Translations under genes and position numbers: made by a program
Origin: Flavobacteriales bacterium
Lineage (GTDB): Bacteria; Bacteroidota; Bacteroidia; Flavobacteriales; PHOS-HE28
NCBI GenBank assembly: GCA_008016945.1
Contig: SSGN01000071.1
Coordinates: 1 to 20,226, forward strand
Reading direction: 5' to 3'
DNA: 20,226 nucleotides
Notes under the pieces: generated by a model
Database searches by the model: none
What the model saw: the letters and a program-made list of their open reading frames with translations, nothing else
What the model was told of the DNA's origin: nothing
In this document: one piece after another, positions 1 through 8,100 of the stretch
Layout: each line of letters opens with the position of its first letter
Position numbering within the stretch: position 1 is the stretch's first letter

Positions 1-227
1 CGTTCCGGCGGCGTTCATGAGAAAGAAGCACAGCGGTCATCGCTTGCTCTCATTCGCCCATACTTTGTTGCTCCTCAGTCGGATACTTCGATCCAGTATC
101 CTCTCTTCGGAGCGCCTCGTCTGGACGAATGATAGCGGCGCGCGCCATCCGTTCGAGGTTCTTCGAGGCACCCTCATGGATACCTCGAAGAACCTCGTTC
201 CGGCGGCGTTCATGAGCAAGGAGCACA
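1..227. repeat. Imperfect direct repeat pair, 195 bp apart
   Basis: Bases 1-32 and 196-227 agree at 30 of 32 positions; the first 20 bases of each copy are identical. The start-to-start distance is 195 bp. The window opens exactly at the first base of one copy, so the repeat may continue to the left. Between the copies lie a perfect hairpin and GC-rich sequence. On the minus strand, positions 37-228 can be read as a 63-codon open frame, but its product resembles no family I recognise and its start lies inside the repeat. I therefore treat the stretch as a repeat element rather than a gene. Whether it occurs elsewhere in the genome cannot be seen from this window. Confidence 0.6.
154..197. repeat. 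Perfect 15-bp inverted repeat (hairpin)
   Basis: CGAGGTTCTTCGAGG at 154-168 is the exact reverse complement of CCTCGAAGAACCTCG at 183-197, with a 14-base spacer. The spacer could add two more G-C pairs. The stem has no T-run on either side, so it does not look like a standard intrinsic terminator. It lies about 80 bp beyond the stop codon of the leftward DUF218 gene. The shape suits an extragenic palindromic (REP-like) element or a 3' end-stabilising structure; that reading is inference. Confidence 0.75.
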
Positions 228-277
228 TGACGGCGGGCCAGGTCCAGAATTGGAACGCTACCCAGGAACTTCTTCGG

Positions 278-1021
278 TCAGATCCAATCGTTGAGGCCGT
301 AGTAGGCGATGGCGACGAACTCGCGCAGGCAGGTGATCTCCAGCTTCAGGTAGTTCCAGAAGGTGTAGCGCAACCCGGTGCGCTCAGACACGTCGGGGGC
401 CCATGGGCGGCCTCCAATGCGCTCGTGCTGGTAGGCGAAATGATGGTCCATGGCATGTTCCCAAGCGGGACCTCCACGGGCGCGTTCCACCCCTACCCTA
501 CGGAACGCCGATACGGACCGATACATGTTCTCCGGGGCGGTCACCAGGACCACTTCGGTATGCGCCCCGGGATAGGCCCGTGCGAAAAGCAAGGCCTGTT
601 CGCGGGTGTTCTCCCCATGCGGAAGGGTCCTGATCCTATCGGCTTCAACGTGGCGCAGGCGCAACTCGGCGACCATCTGCCCCATGGTGCTCCCACTGTC
701 CGGATGGATCACCACCACGGTGGCTGCGGGATACCGCCCCGCCAAGGCGGCGGCATGGTGCAGGCGCAGCAGCTCCGGGCCGGAAGGCATGCCGCTGCCC
801 CCCAGCACCACGATCACCTCCGGCGGTGCATCGCCCCCCCCCGCTGCCTGGCCCAGCCAACGGTGCACATCGAACGGTATCCGGGTACACGCCAACAGCA
901 ACAAGGCGACCGTGAAGGTGAGCACGCCTTTCGACACGCACCGCACCAGTGGCCGTGCCCACCGCCACAGCGCCCGCACGACCATGCGCAGGGTGGAAAG
1001 CAGATCGGCCGCGCTGGACAC
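278..1021 (-). CDS. DUF218 (YdcF/SanA-like) membrane-anchored protein
   Basis: A 247-residue protein of the DUF218 family, which includes E. coli YdcF and SanA. SanA affects envelope permeability; the biochemical activity of the family is poorly defined. Residues 32-45 form one hydrophobic segment ending in LLLLAC, which could be a membrane anchor or a weak lipobox at Cys45. The DUF218 core follows with EVIVVLGGSGMPSGPELLRL (about 68-87), a Rossmann-like beta strand plus glycine loop. The motifs VVVIHPDSGSTM and HGENTREQALL follow, then VLVTAPENMYRSVSAFRRVG; a conserved acidic/Asn pocket and a Ser/Thr-Arg region are typical of the family. The frame opens with GTG at 1021, 18 bp after the M48 stop; an ATG at 985 (residue 13) is an alternative. 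It is the last gene of the clpS-M48 group. Family call is firm, substrate unknown. Confidence 0.85.
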   Translation of the reverse strand: MSSAADLLSTLRMVVRALWRWARPLVRCVSKGVLTFTVALLLLACTRIPFDVHRWLGQAAGGGDAPPEVIVVLGGSGMPSGPELLRLHHAAALAGRYPAATVVVIHPDSGSTMGQMVAELRLRHVEADRIRTLPHGENTREQALLFARAYPGAHTEVVLVTAPENMYRSVSAFRRVGVERARGGPAWEHAMDHHFAYQHERIGGRPWAPDVSERTGLRYTFWNYLKLEITCLREFVAIAYYGLNDWI

Positions 1022-1039
1022 CGTCGCGCCCGGGGGCCG

Positions 1040-1837
1040 TTAAGGTTTGTAGTACTTCAACGCCTCGGGCATGTAGGCGTTGAGGTCGGTGATCCGCCGC
1101 TGGTCGCTGGGGTGCGTGCTCAGCAGTTCGGGTGGCGCCTGGCCACCGGCGTTGGCGCTCATGCGCTCCCAAAAGGCGGGTGCTTCGCGGGGGTCGTACC
1201 CGGCCATGGCCATGAAGATCAGCCCCATCTTGTCGGCTTCGGTCTCGTGCGAGCGGCTGTAGGCGAGCATACCCAGTTGCGAGCCGATGCCCACGCTCTG
1301 CATGAGCAGGTCGCGGGCCAGCCCCGGGTTCTCGCTGGTGAGGATGTCCAAGGTCATGCCCGCACCCTGGGCCAAGATGCCCTGGCTCATGCGCTCGTTG
1401 CCATGGCGCGCCACGGCGTGGGCCACCTCGTGCCCCATCACCACCGCCAGGCCGGTCTCGTCCTTGGTGATGGGCAGGATACCGGTATAGAAGAGCACCT
1501 TGCCACCGGGCATGCACCAGGCGTTCACCGTGGGATCGTCGGCCACATTGAATTCCCACTGGAACTCCTGTACGCGATCGTTCATCCCATGCTCCTTCAA
1601 GAAGGTCTCCACGGCCGTGGCGATGCGTTGCCCACAGCTGCGCACCAGCTTGGTGCGTTGATCGCTCTCCGGCAGGATGGTGCTCTGCTGGAGGGTTTCC
1701 CGATACTGGCTCTCCACCATGGAGGCGATCTGTCCGGTCCCCACCACGTTGAACTGCCGACGTCCCGTTACGGGCACCTTGGAGCAGGCTTCGAGCACCA
1801 CGAAACCGGCCAGCAGGATAAGCACCTTGGTCTTCAT
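1040..1837 (-). CDS. M48 family zinc metalloprotease, lipoprotein
   Basis: A 265-residue M48-type metalloprotease, probably anchored as a lipoprotein. The chosen start (ATG at 1837) gives a short charged N-terminus, a hydrophobic stretch and VLEAC with the lipid-modified Cys at residue 18. It is followed by SKVPVTGRRQFN, which is typical of Bacteroidota members. The frame extends to 1882, but that start would overlap clpS by about 40 bp and bury the signal peptide. The zinc site is visible as HEVAH (136-140); the HETEAD segment (197-202) supplies the third ligand Glu. A conserved LSTHPSDQRR near the C-terminus matches BepA/LoiP-like proteins, which degrade misassembled outer-membrane proteins. 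It lies 4 bp downstream of clpS, so co-transcription is very likely. A role in envelope protein quality control is inferred from the family. Confidence 0.93.
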   Translation of the reverse strand: MKTKVLILLAGFVVLEACSKVPVTGRRQFNVVGTGQIASMVESQYRETLQQSTILPESDQRTKLVRSCGQRIATAVETFLKEHGMNDRVQEFQWEFNVADDPTVNAWCMPGGKVLFYTGILPITKDETGLAVVMGHEVAHAVARHGNERMSQGILAQGAGMTLDILTSENPGLARDLLMQSVGIGSQLGMLAYSRSHETEADKMGLIFMAMAGYDPREAPAFWERMSANAGGQAPPELLSTHPSDQRRITDLNAYMPEALKYYKP

Positions 1838-1841
1838 GGGC

Positions 1842-2129
1842 TCACTGGATAACAGCCGAGATACCGCGCTCTTGAAGGGCATGGCATCGCGCCTCGAGTT
1901 GGTCGTACGTGCCCCGCTTCACACTGCACTTCCCATTGTTGTGCACGATCCACGCGCACTGCTCCGCCTGAATGGGCTCGTGATCGCAGACCTCCACCAG
2001 CGAGAGGATCACATGGTCGAAGGTGTTGACATCGTCGTTGTGTACCACGATCTCGCGGATCGGTCCGGTTTCGAGCAGGACCTCTTCGAGCAGTAGTTCC
2101 TCCGGGGTGTAGGATGCACGCATAGCCAT
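1842..2129 (-). CDS. clpS: ClpS, ATP-dependent Clp protease adaptor
   Basis: A 95-residue adaptor that binds the ClpA/ClpC-type unfoldase and delivers N-degron substrates to ClpP in the cytoplasm. The core begins REIVVHNDDVNTFDHVI, the signature for the N-end-rule binding pocket and the Clp N-domain interface. It continues with VCDHEPIQAEQCAWIVHNNG, KCSVKRG and the LEARCHALQERGISAVI end, all canonical. The frame is open up to a GTG at 2156, but the ATG at 2129 (or 2123) gives a normal length and lies just downstream of a TATTTTCG promoter-like box. It leads a compact group with the M48 protease (4-bp gap) and the DUF218 gene. In other Bacteroidota I recall clpS close to prmA; here three genes separate them. 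Confidence 0.95.
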   Translation of the reverse strand: MAMRASYTPEELLLEEVLLETGPIREIVVHNDDVNTFDHVILSLVEVCDHEPIQAEQCAWIVHNNGKCSVKRGTYDQLEARCHALQERGISAVIQ

Positions 2130-2133
2130 GGGA

Positions 2134-2141
2134 CGAAAATA
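2134..2141 (-). promoter_or_regulatory. Candidate -7 box for clpS
   Basis: Read leftward the sequence is TATTTTCG, one mismatch from the Bacteroidota -7 consensus TAnnTTTG. It ends only 4 bases before the clpS ATG at 2129 and 10 before the ATG at 2123. A transcript from here would be leaderless or nearly so. No clear TTG -33 element is visible. The same TAnnTTCG form precedes three other genes in the window, which strengthens the call. Confidence 0.45.
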
Positions 2142-2182
2142 CGACCGAATGGTCACCCGGCACCGGGCACGGGACGGTCGGC

Positions 2183-5100
2183 TCAGGGCTTGGCCAGGAT
2201 CTCGGGGCCGAACCGCTGGAGCAATACCGCGGCCTCCTGCACCGGAATGCGCCTGCCGTTGAGGTAGGCCGTTACGAAGGCATCCTTCACCCCTTGGGAT
2301 ACGGACCGTTCCTTGCGTACGCGGGCCTGTTCGGTATCGGCATACCGTCCGGTGGTGTAGCGGATCTTTCCGGTTTCGGTACGCTCGCTGTTGAGCTCGT
2401 TGAGGTTGAAGAGCTTGTCCAGCGCCACCGGCTTGCTATACACGCCGACCTGAACGGTGAAGAACAGGCCCTTGATGGTCTCCACCTGGATGGCCGGTGC
2501 GGCGCCCGGCACGGCATAGTAGGCGGTGGCGTTGGCCGGTGGTGTGAAGTTGGCGACGATCTCCTGGGCCGAGGCCGGATACTTCGCCAGGACCTGTTCG
2601 GTGATGTCGGCCTGCTCCTGTGCCATGGCCGGTGATACGGACACCGGTGCCTGGATCAGCACGGCGGCAGGGGTCTGCGGCTGCGTGGTGGTGCGCACGG
2701 GATCCAGCACGGTGTTGCCGGGCTCGCGCACCACGGCAGGTGCGGCATCGGTGGTCCGTGGAGCGGCATCCACCGCCACACCCTGCGCAGCTGGCGTGGC
2801 ATTGGCCGTGCCGGACGGCGACGGTGTACCGGCCAAGGCCGATGCTTCCGTGGCGGCGGCGTTCTCTGCGGCACGCGCCAGGCGCATGGCTTCGCCCAAG
2901 GGGATGCGGACACCATCGCGATAGGCCACCACGAAGGCATCGCGGTAGCCGCGGTCCCTGACCTTGTCCTTGGCGGCAGCGGCCTGCTGGAAGCCGGTGA
3001 ACAACCCCGCCGTGTAGCGGATGAAGCCGGTCTGGGTATGCTCACCCATCACCGGAGTCATGTCGCTGAAGACCTGCTCGCGAATGGGCGAACGGAACGC
3101 ACCGATCTGCACCTTGAACACGATGCCGTCGGGCATGCGTGCATCCATGGGGATGGCCACGGGCGTGGGGGCGGATGTCGGACGGATCTCGAAGACGTCA
3201 TGCACGAGCACTTCGGGGATGACCAGGGTGCTGGTGGCCGGATCGGGGATATCGGCGATCGGCCGGGCCACTACGGGGCGTTCGCCACGTTGATCGGTCC
3301 CGAACGGAGGTGCGATGTTGCGCGTGGGGGCCGCGGTCGTGGCGGGGGCTTCGGCTGGCCGAGCATCGGTCCCGGCGGTGCCACCGGCTGGATGTGCGCC
3401 CTCCAGCTGCGGCTCCACCTGTGCGAGCAGCGGTTCGGTACGCCGTGTGCGCATCTCCATGGCCATCCATTCGGTGGAACGGTCGGCCGGCATGCCTTGC
3501 AACAGCACCCCGGCCTGGCTTTCGTTGATGTTGGCCGCTCCGCGCAGGCGCGCTGCGATGTTGCTCAACGAATCGGCGCGCGCGGACAACAGTTCGGCAC
3601 GCCCTAGCAGCACTTCCCGCTTCGCGGCGCCTTCCGCTTCGGTCAGGCGGCCGACGGCCTGTTCGCCGCGAACGGCCTCCACCTCCTTGCGGAGCACTTC
3701 GCCCAGCTCACGGTTCGCACGGGCCGAGGCCTCCGCCTCCGCAGCGGCATCGAGCTGTTCCAGTGCACGGGCCTTCATCTGGAAGTACCGGCTCATGTCC
3801 GCATCATCGAGCACCACCACCTGCTCCTCGCTGGAGAGGTAGTAGTACTTCACCAACCGATCGCGCAGGGTCTTGGCCTGTTCGGCGTCGCGTTGTTGCA
3901 GCTCAAAGGTCCGAGCATGTTCGGCCATGGCCAACGATCGCTCATGCAAGGAGTCGGCCTGCTGACGTGCCCGAAGCGCGAGCTGTTCCAGCCGTTCCCG
4001 CTCGCGCTTACGCGCGGTGGCGGCGCTGTCCTCCATGGCCGTGGCACGGTCCGCAAGCCCCAGCGACCGTTGTTCGAGCGCTGCACTTTCACGTGCCGCC
4101 TGCTCTTTGCGCAAGGACAGCAGATCGCGATCGAGCGTGGGGTCGAGCGCCTCCACCTTGAGCATGACGGTCTCGCTCGTGAGGTAGGATTCGTAGCGGT
4201 CCATGGATCCGCGTGCCGCGCCCGGGAGGGTGCCCTCGGTGCGATCCGCGAGGGCGATGGCCTCGGCCCGTGCGCGCTCGGCGGCCTCAGCCCCCTGTTG
4301 TGGCGTGGCCGCGTTGGACGGAGCAGGGACGGTGGCCGTATTCAACACCGCTGCTTCCGGCGGTGCCGCGTTCTGCTGCGTGGACCCACCCACTGCGGTG
4401 GGTGTGCCTTCCGCGCCTTGCGTTGTCGTCCCATCGGTGCGCTGGGCCATCGTCGCGGTATTCTCCGAACCCGTGCTGTTGCCGGCGACATCCACCGCCG
4501 GTCGCTCCTGCTGCAAGTGGTGGTCCGAGGCCGTGGTACGACCGCTGCTCCGGTCCGAGGCCAAGGTCGGTGCCGTCTCGGTGGTGATGCTCAGCACCCG
4601 CCGGGCCACTTCGTCGTATGCCAATGATTCGCCACGCGTGAAGCGATCGCCGATCAGGTATGTCTTCACGGTGATCGCCTTGTCCATATCGTTCAAGGCT
4701 TCGAGCTCCATGTGGTATGCCGTGCGCAAGAGGCTGTCGCGAAGGATGATATCCTCCGTTCGGTCGGCCTTCTTGCGCAGGACTTCCGCTTCGTTGAAAC
4801 GCTGGGTGGCGCTGGTACGGAACTCTTCGGACACGAGGAGCAGGTTCTCATTCGGTACCAGGCCGAGGGCGACCACCTGGCGCTCCACCTTCTTCAAGCT
4901 ATCCTGGGCGCTTCGCCACTCTTCCTTGGAGAGGAAGGCCGAGCGCTGTCCGAGGTCGCTGCGGATGATCATCCGTTCGTCGATCAACCGGTCGGCCTCC
5001 CGCCGCTTGCGATCATACTCCTTTCGCGGCAGTCCCACCATGGCCGCTTCGAGCGAATCGACCCGTTGGTCGATCACGCGCATCCGTTCCAGGTACGCTT

Positions 5101-8100
5101 CCTTCGCTGCCACGGCCTCATCCACCTTCGGTGAACGATGCACCACCTTGCTGGCGAACACCTCCTGGCGGTCGCTCGGGATGTGGATGAAGCGGTCGGC
5201 AATGGGGTCTTGCCCTTCGGCGTATGTCGGTGCGGACGTGGTACGGGGCAGGCCATCCGGTCCCGGATCCTCCTTCACCGCAAGCGTTCCCACCTCGCGC
5301 ATGATGCGTTCGGCTTCCACCATACGCTCCTGGCGCATGGCCCGCAAGCGCTCGATCTTGGGCAGTACGCTCGCCCCCTGTTGTGGCGCCAGCTCCAGCA
5401 CGGCGGCCTGGCGCACCATTTCACCACGAATGCTGTCGGCGAGCATGAGCTCCAACCCGCTCAGGCCCTCGGCACGTTCCACGGGGTCGGCAAGTGCATT
5501 CAGCCGATCCTTGTCACGCGTGTAGTCGGGATAGAGCAGTGCAACGATGTCGGCATCCTTGGTGGTTGGGAAGAAGATGATGGGCGTACGCTGCATGTCC
5601 ACGCCATCAATGCTCATCTCGTTCTCGGTGACCACGGCCTCCGTGGCCTGGTCGGCCTCTTGGAGCCTTTGTTCCAACTGCGCCAACCTGGCTTTCAGGT
5701 CCTCGCGGCGCGACGCGTTGCGCTCCGAAGCCATGGCCTGTTGGATCTCGGCCTTCTCGTTCTCGAGCAAGAACCGATCATCCGGTAAGGAAGCCAGCTC
5801 ATCGTTGGTGCGATCCGCGACCTGTTCCGTTCCCGTTCCTTGTTCTACCGGAGCCTCCGCCGCCGTGCTTCCAAGCTTTGGTAGCTCACCCATGGCACCC
5901 GCTTCCTCCCCTTCCTGCCCGGTGGCCACTTCCTCCTTCACCGGTCGCTGCGCGGTCTCGGATCGGCCTGACGGGATGAGTGGCTGACCCTGATCGGTGG
6001 TCCGCTCCGCACCTGCGGCCGGGTGGCCATCGATGACTCCGGTGCTGATCGCACCTTTGGCGGTCGATCCATCGACCGTGTCCTGGCGTGCAGCGACCGG
6101 TGCGTTGGCCATGGTCGGCTGTTGACCTTGCGCGGTGTCGGTCGTGCGTTGGGCGTCACTGGTCACACCGTGCTGCCCGCCCCCTTCCGTGCCGGTATTG
6201 TCCGTTGTTCGTGCCTGCGCTGGATCCGCGCCCTCACCGACACTTCGGCCCGCGTTGGTCAGGTCGGCATCGGTGCTGGCCGGCACATCGGGCACAGCCG
6301 CATTCCGTACATCACCGATCACCGCGCGTTCGGGCAGCGATGTCGTGCGTCCATCGGCATGCACGGCATCGCCGGCCCCTTCTTGCGACATGCGCTGCGT
6401 GGGCGTTGCACTGGCCGCGAGGATCGCATCGGCGCCACTGATCCTCCAGTCGAAGGAACGGGCTTCCATCGCAGAGATCGGCTCTGCGAAATTGCCATCG
6501 TATCGGGCATCCACCGGAATAGCATCGATGCGTACCCCATTGCTCGCGATACGTTGCGCGAGGGCTGCGGTATCCACGCGAGCGGAGGAAGGGGGCGTGG
6601 GTTCCGTGCGTGCGGTAAGGTGGTTGATGAGGGAGCGTTGACCACGCGCCACCGCCGTGGTCCGTTCATGTTCGCGGGCCTTGTCCAACGCTTCTTCCGC
6701 TTCGGTGTGCAGGAAAACCAACTGCTGCTCCTGTTCCGCGATGGAGCGCCCCAGTTCCTCCTTACGTGTCTTGTTCTTCGCGGTCTGTAGTTCACGTTTC
6801 GCCCGTTCGATGCGGTCGGCCAGCTCGGTCTCCTCGGTGCGTTTGGCCGTGGCCATGCTCATGCGGCGGGCGGCCTCCTTCTCCTGTTCGGCAAGGTTGC
6901 GACGCGTGCGTTCCGCGAGGGTGAGCTGACCTTCGGGTCCAGACTTGGTGTCGAGCCGTTGTTTCAGTGTGCGCAGGTGCTGGAGGGTGGCCACCTGGTC
7001 CTTGGCCGTGACCGCTTGGGACAGCTCCGTGGCCAACTTGTTGGCGTTGACCGCCTGTTGCTGTATGGCGATGCGCTCCGCCTCCATCTGCTGCCCCGCG
7101 CCAAAGGCGGCACGTGCGCGCAGGTGGGTGGAGCGCGAGACCTGGCGTTGTTGTGCCGCCTGACGCATCAATGCGTTACGTTCCTCCTCATTGGTCTCCG
7201 TGGTGGCCTTGCTAGCGGTGGCCTCCGCCATGCGCGCCGCCTCCTCCACCGCTTTCGATGCATCGCTGGCCAAGGCGTAGGCTGTAGCCGACTGTTCGGC
7301 CAGGCCCTTGGCCAGCTCCTGCAGCTCCTTCGCATCATCCTTGGCCATCTGCACCGCTTTGGCCTCGGTCACATCGCCAGCGAAACCCGCTTGGGTGAGC
7401 ACATCGCCCTCCGGTTCCGCCACGGGTGGCTGTTGCGCGATGGCCGGGCGTTCCCCGGTGACATCCAGTCGGGCACGACGCTTGATCTCCTCCAGCATGA
7501 GGCCGATCATATCCTCTTCCACCGGCGAATCGAAGTAGTTGCGCACCACGACCTCCTCGACACCATCGCGCCGGACCAGTTCAACCTCCTGCCGATACGC
7601 ACGCGGGGAACTCGCGCGTGGGACATCCACCTCGGCGGAATAGGTACGGCCCGCGGCTCCGCATTCCACCAGGTAGCGGAAACGCCCGCCACGTGGCAGG
7701 GCAAGCACGTATGTGCCGTTGATATCGGTCCTTACATCGGCCACGCGCTCACGGGTCACCGCATCCTCCACCACGATGTGCGCCTTGCGGTCCTCCCCGT
7801 CCGAGGCGTTGGCGTAGGTCCCCTTCATCACGGTGACCACCACAGGCACCTGTGCGGTGGAAACGCGGTACACATGCAGCTTACCCTGCGGGCTGCTTCG
7901 ACCACTGGCGAAACAGGCCTGCTTGTTCTCCGCATCGGTCATGTAGAACACATCATCGTCGGGTGTGTTCACCGCGAAATCGAGGTTCTCGGCCGGTCCG
8001 AAGGTCTCTGAGGTCTTGTCGTACACCGCACGGAACACATCGTAGCCGCCCATGCTGTTGTGGCCCTTGCTGCTGAAGTAGAAGCTGCGGCCATCGGGGT

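Noticed and set aside
37..228. A 63-codon minus-strand frame in the left repeat
   Set aside because: Its start lies within the direct repeat and its centre is the 15-bp hairpin; the product is Arg/Ser-rich and unlike any family I know. A repeat is the simpler reading.
17..1852. A 611-codon plus-strand frame antisense to the DUF218 and M48 genes
   Set aside because: It is the antisense of two well-supported genes, is rich in His, Gly and Arg with no domain, and arises from GC-biased third positions.
2152..2170. Possible terminator between the giant PD40/SPOR gene and clpS
   Set aside because: Only a short CCCGG/CCGGG inverted repeat with a two-base spacer and no T-run; too weak to call.
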